From the NCBI GenBank assembly GCA_017550405.1, contig JAFZPH010000024.1, positions 1-64,000 of the forward strand: a stretch of DNA of 64,000 bases. Direction: 5' to 3'. Each line of letters opens with the position of its first letter. Positions within the stretch are counted from its first letter, which is position 1. This stretch comes from Bacteroidales bacterium (GTDB lineage: Bacteria > Bacteroidota > Bacteroidia > Bacteroidales > P3). The notes under the pieces were generated by a model. It did not search any database, had not been told where the DNA came from, and saw nothing but the letters and a program-made list of their open reading frames with translations. Made by a program: the position numbers and the translations under genes. Below are positions 22,656 through 31,572 of the stretch, one piece after another.

Positions 22656-24407
22656 ATGATGAATATCGAGAATCTGAACATTGATGCTTCGGCAAAAGAG
22701 AACGTTAAGACTTGGTTAAACGGCCAGTACGACGAGGAGACAAAGCAGGCTATCCGCGACATGATGGACAACCCGAACGAGTTGAACGAGAGTTTCTACC
22801 GCAATCTGGAGTTCGGTACCGGCGGCTTGCGCGGCATTATGGGCGTGGGCACCAACCGCATGAACAAATACACGGTGGCTATGGCCACCCAGGGCTTGGC
22901 CAACTATGTGAAGAAGTGCTTCCCCACGGCCAACCCCATCAAGGCTGCGGTGAGCCACGACAGCCGCAACCACAGCCGTGAGTTTGCCGAGATTACCGCC
23001 AATGTGCTGGCGGCAAACGGCTTCCACGTATACCTGTTTGAGGCCCTGCGCCCCACTCCCGAGCTTTCGTTTGCCGTGCGCCACTTCGGCTGCCAGACGG
23101 GCGTGATGGTGACAGCCAGCCACAACCCCAAGGAGTACAACGGCTACAAGGCCTATTGGGACGATGGCTGCCAGCTGGTGGCTCCGCACGATACCAATGT
23201 GATTGACGAGGTGCTGAAAATCAAGGGTCTCGAAGACGTGAAGATGAGCGGCGGCGAAGCCAACATCGAGATAATCGGGGAGAATGTCGACAGCGTCTAT
23301 CTGGACCGCATTGAGCAGAACTCCCTGCACCCCGAGCTGATAAAGAAACACCACGACCTGAAGATTGTCTACACTCCGCTGCACGGTACGGGCATCACCC
23401 TCATCCCGCGTATGCTGGAGAAGCTGGGCTTCACCAATGTGAACGTGGTGAAAGAGCAGGCGACACCCGATGGCAATTTCCCCACCACCCCCAGCCCCAA
23501 TCCCGAGGAGAAGGCTGCCATGAAAATGGCTGTTGACCTGGCCAAGGAGATTGACGCCGACATCGTCTTTGCCAGCGACCCCGACGCCGACCGCGTGGGT
23601 GTGGCAGTGAAACGCCCCGACGGCGAGTGGATGCTGCTCAACGGCAACCAGACCATGAGTGTGCTGATTTACTACCTGCTGAAGGAATGGAAAGAGACCG
23701 GACGCTTGACCGGCAAGGAGTTTATTGTCAAGACCATCGTCACCAGCGAGCTGCCGGCCGACATTGCCAAGCGCGTGGGTGTGAAAGTGTACGACGTGCT
23801 GACGGGCTTCAAGTTCATCGGCGACAAAATCCGCGAGCTGGAAGGCAAGGAAGTCTTCATCGGCGGCGGCGAAGAGAGCTATGGCTATATGATTGGCGAC
23901 TTTGTGCGCGACAAGGATGCTGTGGCCGCCTGCTCGATGATTGCCGAGATTGCCGCTTGGGCAGCCGAACAGGGAAAGACCTTCTTCGACGTGCTGGTGG
24001 ACCTCTACACCGAGTACGGTTTCTATAAAGAGGGCCTGCTGAGCGTGGTGCGCAAGGGCAAGAGCGGAGCTGAGGAAATCCAGCAGATGATGAAGGACTA
24101 CCGCGAGAACCCGCCCAAGGAGATTGACGGCGAGAAGGTGGTCTGCATCAAGGACTACAAACTGCACGAGAGCATCGACACCGTGACCGGCAAGAAAGAG
24201 ACCATCGACCTGCCCGCCAGCAATGTGCTGCAGTATTTCACCGAAAAGGGCAACAAGGTGACCGTCCGTCCCAGCGGCACAGAGCCTAAGATCAAGTTCT
24301 ATTTCGGCGTGAAAGGCGAGCTTCCCAATAAGGAGGGCTTCGACAATGCCAATGCCGCACTCGATGCTAAGATTGAGGAAATCAAGAAATCGATGAATCT
24401 GGGTTAA
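22656..24407 (+). CDS. Phosphoglucomutase/phosphomannomutase
   Basis: The 583-residue enzyme interconverts hexose 1- and 6-phosphates. The phosphoserine loop is VTASHNPKEYNGYK with the active-site serine at residue 155. The metal-binding loop is SDPDADRVGVAV, the sugar-binding loop GGGEESYGYM and the phosphate-binding loop RPSGTEPKIKFY. The length near 580 fits the type found in Bacteroidetes and Firmicutes that serves glycolysis and nucleotide-sugar supply. Glucose or mannose preference cannot be told. It has its own strong promoter and a strong hairpin behind it (24431-24463), so it is largely a single transcription unit. Confidence 0.95.
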   Translation: MMNIENLNIDASAKENVKTWLNGQYDEETKQAIRDMMDNPNELNESFYRNLEFGTGGLRGIMGVGTNRMNKYTVAMATQGLANYVKKCFPTANPIKAAVSHDSRNHSREFAEITANVLAANGFHVYLFEALRPTPELSFAVRHFGCQTGVMVTASHNPKEYNGYKAYWDDGCQLVAPHDTNVIDEVLKIKGLEDVKMSGGEANIEIIGENVDSVYLDRIEQNSLHPELIKKHHDLKIVYTPLHGTGITLIPRMLEKLGFTNVNVVKEQATPDGNFPTTPSPNPEEKAAMKMAVDLAKEIDADIVFASDPDADRVGVAVKRPDGEWMLLNGNQTMSVLIYYLLKEWKETGRLTGKEFIVKTIVTSELPADIAKRVGVKVYDVLTGFKFIGDKIRELEGKEVFIGGGEESYGYMIGDFVRDKDAVAACSMIAEIAAWAAEQGKTFFDVLVDLYTEYGFYKEGLLSVVRKGKSGAEEIQQMMKDYRENPPKEIDGEKVVCIKDYKLHESIDTVTGKKETIDLPASNVLQYFTEKGNKVTVRPSGTEPKIKFYFGVKGELPNKEGFDNANAALDAKIEEIKKSMNLG

Positions 24408-24430
24408 AAACCAGGTAACACAATGACAAT

Positions 24431-24463
24431 AACCCGCACTGGAAATATACCCCAGTGCGGGTT
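24431..24463 (+). terminator. Hairpin terminator after the phosphohexomutase gene
   Basis: AACCCGCACTGG pairs perfectly with CCAGTGCGGGTT (12 bp) across AAATATACC. No long T run follows, so some readthrough into the next operon, whose ATG is 13 bases on, is possible. Confidence 0.7.
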
Positions 24464-24475
24464 ATATCAATAACC

Positions 24476-24823
24476 ATGAACATAGAGGAATATCGTGACT
24501 TCTGCCTGTCGCTGGGCGACGATGTGGAGGAAAAGATGCCCTTCGGGGCATTCAACCATGCTTCGGGTGTCTTGGTGTTCTATGTCGAAGGGCACATGTT
24601 CTCATTCTTCGATACCGACCACTTCGGTGTGGTCACCCTCAAATGCCGCCCGGAGGAGATTGAGGAGCTCAAAGAGCAGCATCCCGGCATAGGCAAGCCC
24701 TATAATCTGTCGCCCAAACACTGGATAGGCGTAGATGCACGACTGGCTGACGCCCATCTCTTGCAGACATTGACACGCGAGTCATACGAAATTGTGAAGA
24801 CAAAGTACAGCAAAAAGAAATAG
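24476..24823 (+). CDS. MmcQ/YjbR-family protein
   Basis: The 115-residue protein starts MNIEEYRDFCLSLGDDVEEK. The ATG at 24476 is preferred to an in-frame GTG inside the terminator hairpin. It carries PFGAFNHASGVLVFYVEGHM, the PYNLSPKHWIGV segment and RESYEIVKTKY, typical of the YjbR (CyaY-fold) family. YjbR binds DNA weakly in some structures; the physiological role is unknown. It is the first gene of a four-gene run with a membrane protein, a secreted EEP nuclease-like protein and a HhH barrel, all tightly spaced. Confidence 0.85.
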   Translation: MNIEEYRDFCLSLGDDVEEKMPFGAFNHASGVLVFYVEGHMFSFFDTDHFGVVTLKCRPEEIEELKEQHPGIGKPYNLSPKHWIGVDARLADAHLLQTLTRESYEIVKTKYSKKK

Positions 24824-24826
24824 CCT

Positions 24827-25249
24827 ATGGACATTAACTTGGAAACAGTTCTCTTGGTATTGCTTATCATACTCCCAGTAGTCTATTTCCTGTGGAGGAA
24901 CAGACGTTTAGAACCTCAGGTGCAACAGTCTTTGGATGAACGCCGCGAGGAGTATGTGCAGAAGATGACGGCACAATATGGCGAGCCAGAGCAATCGTTG
25001 TGGACCGCCGAGATGCCCTTGCTCATCTATGATGGCTTTATGGTGATGGAGGGTGTCCGTGTGCCATACGACAGCATTGAGAATGTCACATGGAACAATT
25101 CATCCGATTATCCCACAGGAGGCGGAATCTATCAGGTGATAGTGCGCACTCATCTGCCTGGCCATGAATTCCTCTACGCTCAGATGGGAGAAGACAGCGA
25201 GGAAGCACGCAGCATGTCGGAACACCTATTCAGTCTTATGCAGAAATGA
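24827..25249 (+). CDS. Membrane-anchored hypothetical protein
   Basis: The 140-residue protein has one N-terminal helix (ETVLLVLLIILPVVYFLW, about residues 5-22) and a soluble domain with WTAEMPLLIYDGFMVMEGVR and NVTWNNSSDYPTGGG followed by YQVIVRT. The second part looks like a PH-like or YokE-like beta-rich fold, but I do not recognise a family with confidence. It begins three bases after the YjbR-like gene and overlaps the EEP gene by four bases (ATGA), so it belongs to that operon. Confidence 0.65.
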   Translation: MDINLETVLLVLLIILPVVYFLWRNRRLEPQVQQSLDERREEYVQKMTAQYGEPEQSLWTAEMPLLIYDGFMVMEGVRVPYDSIENVTWNNSSDYPTGGGIYQVIVRTHLPGHEFLYAQMGEDSEEARSMSEHLFSLMQK

Positions 25250-26220
25250 GAAGAGCGTTCATAGCCGTTGTGACAGGACTTCTCCTGATTACTGGAACCA
25301 CCCACGCACAAGAAGGAAGTCGTTGGACGATAGCCTTCTGGAACGTGGAGAATCTCTTCGACACGTGGCACGACACGCTGAAAGACGACTGCAACTTCAC
25401 CCCCGAGGGTGACAACCATTGGTCTTTCAGCCGATTCACCAACAAGAAAAACAATCTTTTCAAAATGATTGCCGCCATGAAATGGCCGGCAGTGATAGGT
25501 CTGGCCGAAGTGGAGAATGACTATGTGCTGCGCGAGCTATGTTATGGCACTCCTCTTCGCAAGATGGGTTACGACTTTGTGCATTACGAGTCGCCCGATA
25601 CCCGAGGCATAGATTGTGCTTTGCTGTACAGGCACGAACGGTTCCAAGTCTTGGAATCGAGAAACATCAACGTGTCCGATTCCTCACGGGGACTATTCAC
25701 ACGCGACATTCTTTTGGTGGGCGGTGTACTGAAAGACAGCCTCCGGGGTAGCGACACCTGCTTTGTGCTGGTCAATCATTGGCCGTCCAAACGGGGAGGG
25801 GTCGAAGCCGAAAGGCACAGAATGGCAATCGCGCAACAGTTGCAACACCTCTTAGACAGTTTGCAGCACAGCCATCCCGCCGCCTTGGTGCTGGCCATGG
25901 GCGATTTCAACGCCTCGAGCGACGAGGAGGCCATCAGCCGAGGTTTGGGTTTTCATGGCAGGGAAAGGAACGATGCGGGATTCTATGACTTGGTATCCCA
26001 AAAGCCGGAAGGCACTGGCAGCTATAAGTATCAGGGAGTGTGGTCGTGGATAGATCATGTCGTTGCCAACCGAGAACTGAAGGTGGAGTTGTTTGCCCCC
26101 GACTTTCTGCTGGAGGACGATGAGAAATACATGGGCAAGAAACCTTTCCGCACGTACACAGGGATGCATTATCAGGGCGGTTACAGCGACCATCTGCCCA
26201 TTTTGGTTACAATACCATGA
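25246..26220 (+). CDS. Exported endonuclease/exonuclease/phosphatase-family protein
   Basis: The 324-residue protein begins with a signal peptide (MRRAFIAVVTGLLLITGTTHAQ). The mature part is an EEP fold: FWNVENLFDTWHD (metal-site Asn and Glu), IGLAEVENDYVL, LVNHWPSKRGG, LAMGDFNASSDEEA (catalytic D-x-N) and YSDHLPILV (terminal SDH). All core residues of a Mg-dependent phosphodiesterase are present. Export means it works in the periplasm or outside, most likely on DNA, RNA or a phospholipid. It overlaps the HhH barrel gene by four bases, so the two are co-translated. Confidence 0.9.
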   Translation: MRRAFIAVVTGLLLITGTTHAQEGSRWTIAFWNVENLFDTWHDTLKDDCNFTPEGDNHWSFSRFTNKKNNLFKMIAAMKWPAVIGLAEVENDYVLRELCYGTPLRKMGYDFVHYESPDTRGIDCALLYRHERFQVLESRNINVSDSSRGLFTRDILLVGGVLKDSLRGSDTCFVLVNHWPSKRGGVEAERHRMAIAQQLQHLLDSLQHSHPAALVLAMGDFNASSDEEAISRGLGFHGRERNDAGFYDLVSQKPEGTGSYKYQGVWSWIDHVVANRELKVELFAPDFLLEDDEKYMGKKPFRTYTGMHYQGGYSDHLPILVTIP

Positions 26221-28319
26221 ACAGGAAGATTGTCATAATGGTGTTGTTGGCGCTCCTGTGGCCGTGGGAAGGAAAGACACAGGAGCTGCTGCCCCAAGCA
26301 TGGCAAAACTATATCGAGATGCTTTCGGACGAGGGAGATGACGAGTCGGTGGAAGAGTTGATGGAGCTTTTTGACCTCTACCACAGCCATCCGGCCAACC
26401 TTAACGACACTTCCGACGCCCTGTCGGCATTCCCTTTCATCAGCGATTTGCAGCGCGAAAGGCTGAAAGCCTACATCGCACAATACGGCTGGCTCTTCAG
26501 CATAGAAGAGCTGTATGTCATCAACGGTTTTGACAGCCTCACGGTGGAGTTGCTGAAGCCATTGGTCAAGGCTGAACCCCAGCGACAATACAGGTACTTG
26601 ACGCTGAAAGAAATTCTGTCGCAGGGGCATAGCAATCTGGTTTTAGGTGCCAGCGGCACCATAGAGCAGGCGAGAGGTTATCGTGACAGCATCTACGAAG
26701 GCGATAACCTGCGATGGATGTGGCGCTATCAGTTCAAGAGCGGCGACCGGCTGCAGCTGCAACTCTCCGGCGAGAAAGACCCCGGCGAGGCCTTCTTCAG
26801 CGGTAGTCAGCGACGGGGGTTCGACTTCTATGGCTACAGCCTTGTGATGAACGACCTCGGGCGATGGCGCAAAGGCGGCGGAGAACGCTCCGTCTATCTG
26901 AAGCGCGTGGTGGCTGGGCAGTATCACTTGCAATTCGGTCAGGGGTTGACGCTTTGGTCGGGATTTGGTCCACGCATGACCACTGGCACTTCCATCATCC
27001 GGCAGGCGCAGGGCATCCGCGCCAACGGAGCATTTACCGAGTATGGCTATCTGCAAGGCTTGGCTTCGGCTGTGGCCTTGGGGCAGCACTGGGTGGTAAC
27101 GCTCTTCGGTTCCTATGACAGCCGCGATGCCACCCTGCCACGCAATGCCGACGGCACCACTGATACAGTCCAGAGCATCTACAACGCTGGTTACCACCGC
27201 ACAGCCACTGAGATAGGCAAGCGCAACCAGCTGGGGGAATACCTCTATGGTGGACATGCAGAGTACAGGAACAACAACCTTCGCGTCGGCATGACGGGTG
27301 TGGTGACCCAGTTTGACAAAACCATCCTTCCGGTCACCTATGTCTATAACGACAATGCTTTCCGGGGCAAGAGCAACCTTAATGCCGGGATTGACTTCAC
27401 TTACCGCCTCCACCAGATACTGTTGTTCGGCGAGGTGGCCGTCAGCTCCAACCACGCATTCGATAGTGCTTCTGTGCATACAAGTCCCGCCGCCGTTGTG
27501 GGTATGGAATACTATTTCAGCTCCAACCATCGGATGAGCGGACAGCTGCGCTACTATTCCCCCAACTACCACAACCTCCACGCCAACGCCCTTGGGCAAA
27601 ACAGCACGCCTCAGAACGAGATGGGGGCATTCTTTGGCTATCAGGGCAAAATATTATGGGGTACAACCGTCGCCGTCACTGCCGACCTCTTCCGCTTCCC
27701 TCACATGAAATACTTGGCTTATGCCCCTACCCATGGGCAGGAATACAACCTGATGCTTTCGCGGGCGGCACGCCACGTGAAGGGGCTTGCCTTCAATGTG
27801 CGCTACCGCTACAAAGAGAAGGGTCGGAACATCACCCCCTCCACGATGGTTGACGGGCACTACCTGCTGGAGCAGACCTACCGCCACCAGGTGCTGGCCG
27901 ATGTGGAGTACAAAACAGGTCCGTGGAGGCTGGTGTCGCGGGTGGGTTATGCCCACTACCACGGCGATGTGACCGAGGCCGACCGTGGGCTACTTTTCTA
28001 CCAGGACGTGCAATACAGCCCACAGACGATACCACTCATTGTCGCAGCGCGGCTGGCTCTATTCGACGTGGATGACTACGAGGCCCGCATGTACGCCGCC
28101 GAAAGCAATTTCATCTACCAATACACCAGCACCCTCTACCAGAACGAAGGCTGCCGCTTTTACCTCTTGCTGCGGTACGACATCACGCCCAACTGGAACA
28201 TCGGATTCAAATACGGCATCACCGCCTACTCCGACAAAGACACCTTCGGCTCCAGCTACGAGCAAATCGCCTCTAACCACCGCCAGCAATGGAGGATACA
28301 GATGCGCCTGAAGTGGTAG
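26217..28319 (+). CDS. Outer-membrane protein with N-terminal helix-hairpin-helix motifs
   Basis: The 700-residue protein has a signal peptide (KIVIMVLLALLWPWEGKTQE) and a helical region at residues 30-140 with HhH repeats: SALSAFPFISDLQRERLKAY and SIEELYVINGFDSLTVELLK. After that the sequence is a long beta-barrel (FGQGLTLWSGFGPRM, FKYGITAYSDKDTFGSSYEQ) ending in QWRIQMRLKW, a typical barrel terminal strand. HhH motifs usually bind DNA non-specifically. On the outer membrane, together with a coupled exported EEP nuclease, they may capture nucleic acid, but HhH can also mediate protein contacts. The start lies in a four-base overlap with the EEP gene. Confidence 0.85.
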   Translation: MNRKIVIMVLLALLWPWEGKTQELLPQAWQNYIEMLSDEGDDESVEELMELFDLYHSHPANLNDTSDALSAFPFISDLQRERLKAYIAQYGWLFSIEELYVINGFDSLTVELLKPLVKAEPQRQYRYLTLKEILSQGHSNLVLGASGTIEQARGYRDSIYEGDNLRWMWRYQFKSGDRLQLQLSGEKDPGEAFFSGSQRRGFDFYGYSLVMNDLGRWRKGGGERSVYLKRVVAGQYHLQFGQGLTLWSGFGPRMTTGTSIIRQAQGIRANGAFTEYGYLQGLASAVALGQHWVVTLFGSYDSRDATLPRNADGTTDTVQSIYNAGYHRTATEIGKRNQLGEYLYGGHAEYRNNNLRVGMTGVVTQFDKTILPVTYVYNDNAFRGKSNLNAGIDFTYRLHQILLFGEVAVSSNHAFDSASVHTSPAAVVGMEYYFSSNHRMSGQLRYYSPNYHNLHANALGQNSTPQNEMGAFFGYQGKILWGTTVAVTADLFRFPHMKYLAYAPTHGQEYNLMLSRAARHVKGLAFNVRYRYKEKGRNITPSTMVDGHYLLEQTYRHQVLADVEYKTGPWRLVSRVGYAHYHGDVTEADRGLLFYQDVQYSPQTIPLIVAARLALFDVDDYEARMYAAESNFIYQYTSTLYQNEGCRFYLLLRYDITPNWNIGFKYGITAYSDKDTFGSSYEQIASNHRQQWRIQMRLKW

Positions 28320-28415
28320 CATCCTGATGCAAAATTGTTGGTACTAAAAGCAATGTTCCTGTCTATGTGGCAGGGACTTCGGTTTGTATGTAAATTATTA
28401 GGACAGAAGTTTTAT

Positions 28416-28434
28416 CCCAAATCGGTCATTTGGG
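28416..28434 (-). terminator. Hairpin after rnc
   Basis: CCCAAAT and ATTTGGG pair perfectly around CGGTC, just past the rnc stop on the minus strand. A close relative is at 51549-51565, so this may be a dispersed repeat as well as a terminator. Confidence 0.5.
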
Positions 28435-28435
28435 T

Positions 28436-29203
28436 TTAATGGGTGCCGGGGATGGAGGGCTCTTCGGTATGGGGCGGGATGATGCCTTGCTCCTGGAATT
28501 TCTTGTAGGTCTTTTCGGCGGCGAGCTGTTCGGCGGCTTTGATGGAGTATTCGATGGCGTGTTCGGCGGGGGTGTCGTCCACTTTGACGCGGACATCGTA
28601 ATGGCGACGGCTCTCCTTGCCTTGGTAGAAGGTACGCTCAACCTCGAAGCTGATCTTCTTGTGGTTCTTCTGCCCCCAGTCGATGAGTTTGCTCTTGAAG
28701 TTCCAGTCGGTGTGAGCCATGGCGTCGACATCGAGGTGGAGATTGATTATCTTGTCGATGATAACGCGGCGGGTGAATTTGTAGCCTTTCTCGAGGTAGA
28801 TGGCACCTACAAGTGCCTCGAAGGTGTCCCCGTCGATAGATTTGAATATACCCTGCGACTCGCGGTTGTATTGTATCAGTTGGGAGAGGCCAATCTTCTG
28901 TGCAAGTTTATTGAGGTTGGCGCGGCTGACGATTTTCGACCGCATTTCGGTGAGGAAGCCTTCACCCTGGCTGGGATATTTCTTGTAGAGGAAATCCGCC
29001 ACAATGGCACTGAGCACTGCATCGCCAAGGTATTCGAGACGCTCGTTGTTGACACGCCGGCCTTTGCCCATGTCCAGCGATTTGGACTTGTGGATAAAGG
29101 CAATCTGGTACAAACGGGTATTGCGGGGTATGAACCCCAGCATGTTCTTGAAGAAAAGGTAAAACTCTTTATTCTCGCCCCTGTAACGAAAAAAGTTCAG
29201 CAT
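28436..29203 (-). CDS. rnc: Ribonuclease III
   Basis: The 255-residue enzyme cleaves double-stranded RNA in rRNA maturation and mRNA decay. The ATG at 29203 is one base after the fabF stop (TGA-G-ATG); the frame extends further upstream but that part is fabF in another frame. The RNase III signature is NERLEYLGDAVLSAIVADFL, with the catalytic Glu and Asp. A second acidic cluster is GDTFEALVGAIYLEKGY. The C-terminal double-stranded RNA-binding domain runs from SKLIDWGQKNHKKISF to AEQLAAEKTYKKF. A 15-residue Pro-rich tail follows. The acpP-fabF-rnc order is conserved in Bacteroidetes. Confidence 0.95.
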   Translation of the reverse strand: MLNFFRYRGENKEFYLFFKNMLGFIPRNTRLYQIAFIHKSKSLDMGKGRRVNNERLEYLGDAVLSAIVADFLYKKYPSQGEGFLTEMRSKIVSRANLNKLAQKIGLSQLIQYNRESQGIFKSIDGDTFEALVGAIYLEKGYKFTRRVIIDKIINLHLDVDAMAHTDWNFKSKLIDWGQKNHKKISFEVERTFYQGKESRRHYDVRVKVDDTPAEHAIEYSIKAAEQLAAEKTYKKFQEQGIIPPHTEEPSIPGTH

Positions 29204-29204
29204 C

Positions 29205-30449
29205 TCAATATTTTCGGAAAGCCAGACAGGCATTGTGGCCGCCGAAACCAAATGTGTTGCTGAGGGCAAAATCCACACGGCGGTGTGTAGGTTTGTTGAA
29301 TGAGAAATCGAGTTGTGGGATATCGGGGTCGTTGGTGAAGTGGTTGATGGTCGGGGGGACAACATCGTTCTTCACGGAAAGTACCGTAGCAATGGCTTCG
29401 ACAGCACCGGCGGCACCCAGCAGGTGGCCGGTCATTGACTTGGTCGAATTGAGGGTAATCTTCGAGGCGTGTTCGCCAAAGAGCGAGACCACTGCGCGCG
29501 GCTCCGAGACATCTCCGATGGGTGTCGATGTGCCGTGGGTGTTGATGTGGTCGACATCGGTCAGCGCCATGCCGGAATCGTTGATGGCTTCACGCATGGC
29601 AAGCATGGCTCCATACCCTTCGGGATGGGAGGCGGCGATGTGGTATGCATCGGCGGTTAGTCCGAATCCCGTAATCTCGGCGTAAATCTTGGCTCCACGT
29701 GCCTTGGCATGTTCCAGCTCTTCAAGAATCAAGGCACCGGCTCCCTCGCCGAGTACAAATCCGTCGCGGTCTTTGTCGAACGGACGCGAAGCCGTAGACG
29801 GGTCATCATTGCGGAGGGAGAGGGCTTTCATAGAGGAAAACCCACCGATACCTACGGGGATGATAGCTGCTTCGCTGCCGCCGGTAACCATCACATCCAC
29901 CTTGCCTAACTGCAACATCATGACTGCATCGGCAATCGACATGGCCGATGACGCGCATGCTGCGGTGGTGGAATAGTTCGGTCCGCGGAAACCGTAACGG
30001 ATAGATATCTGGCCCGCACAGATGTCACCAATGGTCTTGGTGATGAAAAACGGGCTGAATCGTGGTGTGTTCTGGCTTTCGGCGAAAGAGAGAAGCTCGT
30101 TCTGGAAAGTCTCTGCACCACCCATACCGGTACCAAAAATAACTCCAATCCTGTCGCGGTCGGTCTTTTCTAGATCGAGGCCAGAATCTTTCAAAGCCTC
30201 GTCGACCACAACAAGTCCGTATTGAGTAAAGAGATCGAGCGTTCTAATCTCTTTCCGGTCGAAGTACTGAGTACCGTCAAACCCCTTTACCTCTGCCGCA
30301 ATGTGACATTTAAGGCAGGAGGAGTCGAAATGTGTAATCCGGCCGGCACCACTTACCCCTCGTAATAAAGAATCCCAAAACTGCGATACATTATTGCCAA
30401 CAGGAGTAAGTGTGCCGAGACCAGTGACTACAACACGTTTCAGAGTCAT
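29205..30449 (-). CDS. fabF: 3-oxoacyl-ACP synthase II
   Basis: The 414-residue condensing enzyme elongates acyl-ACP in fatty-acid synthesis, using malonyl-ACP supplied on AcpP. The catalytic triad is present: Cys in YSTTAACASSAMS, His in INTHGTSTPIGD and His in STKSMTGHLLGAAGAVEA, with the conserved Lys just before. FGFGGHNACLAFRKY closes the protein as in FabF. It starts 23 bases after acpP and is followed one base later by rnc, forming one operon read leftward. Confidence 0.96.
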   Translation of the reverse strand: MTLKRVVVTGLGTLTPVGNNVSQFWDSLLRGVSGAGRITHFDSSCLKCHIAAEVKGFDGTQYFDRKEIRTLDLFTQYGLVVVDEALKDSGLDLEKTDRDRIGVIFGTGMGGAETFQNELLSFAESQNTPRFSPFFITKTIGDICAGQISIRYGFRGPNYSTTAACASSAMSIADAVMMLQLGKVDVMVTGGSEAAIIPVGIGGFSSMKALSLRNDDPSTASRPFDKDRDGFVLGEGAGALILEELEHAKARGAKIYAEITGFGLTADAYHIAASHPEGYGAMLAMREAINDSGMALTDVDHINTHGTSTPIGDVSEPRAVVSLFGEHASKITLNSTKSMTGHLLGAAGAVEAIATVLSVKNDVVPPTINHFTNDPDIPQLDFSFNKPTHRRVDFALSNTFGFGGHNACLAFRKY

Positions 30450-30472
30450 TGTACTGAAGCGGGTGAATTAAA

Positions 30473-30709
30473 TTATTTCTGAGCGTTTTCAATGAAAGAG
30501 ACGGCGTCACCAACGGTAACGATTTTCTCAGCCTCTTCATCGGGAATCTGGATGTCAAATTCCTTCTCAAGTTCCATAATCAATTCAACAGTGTCCAAAG
30601 AGTCAGCGCCGAGATCATTTGTGAAGCTGGCTTCCAGCGTAACATCTTTTTCATCAACACCGAGCTTATCAACAATGATAGCTTTTACTTTCGTTGCAAT
30701 TTCAGACAT
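30473..30709 (-). CDS. acpP: Acyl carrier protein
   Basis: The 78-residue acidic protein carries the growing acyl chain on a 4'-phosphopantetheine attached to the serine of [16 protein letters not shown] (residue ~39). [20 protein letters not shown] and [19 protein letters not shown] complete the four-helix pattern. It is the first gene of the acpP-fabF-rnc operon. A TTTCTTTGCA box about 40 bases upstream on the minus strand is the likely promoter. Confidence 0.97.
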   Translation of the reverse strand: MSEIATKVKAIIVDKLGVDEKDVTLEASFTNDLGADSLDTVELIMELEKEFDIQIPDEEAEKIVTVGDAVSFIENAQK

Positions 30710-30945
30710 TTTATTTAATTTTTAGAGTTTAACAGGCTGCAAAGAAACGAAAAAAAATCCATATAAACACTATTTTTAACTTTTTTCTTTCCAAATTTGA
30801 TTACAAGTTGCTATATGACAATAGTTTATTTTTACCTCTTCAATCGCCTCAAACCTGCTTTTTCGTTGGGAAAAAAGCCCTTTTTCAATCGTCAGTTTGC
30901 ACAATTTTGTTAAATGTGACACCCTCCAAGCGTCTTTATATGTTA

Positions 30946-30997
30946 AATTTTGTGGAAAAACAACAATTTGAGACTTTTAGCGTTATACCACAAAATT
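30946..30997. promoter_or_regulatory. Inverted repeat upstream of purN
   Basis: AATTTTGTGG (30946-30955) and CCACAAAATT (30988-30997) form a perfect 10-bp inverted repeat separated by 32 bases, ending eight bases before the purN ATG. It is either an operator pair or a leader stem. The rest of the 296-base gap to acpP is A/T-rich and holds only promoter-like boxes. Confidence 0.4.
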
Positions 30998-31005
30998 GAA
31001 CTATC

Positions 31006-31572
31006 ATGATAAAGTTAGCAATCTTAGCATCTGGTAACGGCACTAACGCTCAGCGAATCAGCGAGTATTTTGCAGACAACACTCAAATCTCCGTCGATTG
31101 TATCATATATAACAAGCGCAATGCTTACGTGGCAGAGAGGGCCAAGAAACTCGGTGTCCCCTCCCGTTATTTCGGCCGGGCCGATTTCTACGACAATGGC
31201 AGTGTGCTCCGTTTCCTCAAGGAGCGGGAGATCGACTGGGTCATCCTTGCCGGTTTCCTTTGGCTGGTGCCCGAGGACATCCTCGCCGCCTTCCCCAACC
31301 GGGTCATCAACATCCATCCAGCCCTGTTGCCACTCTATGGCGGTAAAGGTATGTTTGGCCATCATGTCCATGAAGCGGTGATTGACAACAAGGAAAAGGA
31401 GAGCGGCATCACCATTCATATCGTCGACCAGCACTACGACAAAGGCACCATCCTCTTCCAGGCCAAATGCCAGTTGACGCCGGACGACACCCCCGATACC
31501 CTGGCCGACAAAATCCATCTACTGGAGCAGAGATACTTCCCTGAAGTAATTGAAAAAACTGTCCTTCAATGA
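31006..31572 (+). CDS. purN: Phosphoribosylglycinamide formyltransferase
   Basis: The 188-residue enzyme transfers a formyl group from 10-formyl-THF to GAR in purine synthesis. The phosphate loop is ILASGNGTNAQRI. The catalytic Asn-His pair is in VINIHPALLPLYGGKGMFG, and the Asp is in GITIHIVDQHYDKGTI. All are intact and the length fits. The stop overlaps the next gene's ATG by four bases. The operon continues with a glycosyltransferase and an OmpA protein, an unusual pairing of purine synthesis with envelope genes that probably reflects local history rather than function. Confidence 0.95.
   Translation: MIKLAILASGNGTNAQRISEYFADNTQISVDCIIYNKRNAYVAERAKKLGVPSRYFGRADFYDNGSVLRFLKEREIDWVILAGFLWLVPEDILAAFPNRVINIHPALLPLYGGKGMFGHHVHEAVIDNKEKESGITIHIVDQHYDKGTILFQAKCQLTPDDTPDTLADKIHLLEQRYFPEVIEKTVLQ

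Noticed and set aside
22716..24167. 483-codon open frame opposite the phosphohexomutase gene
   Set aside because: Antisense shadow in a G+C-rich gene; all catalytic motifs are on the plus strand.
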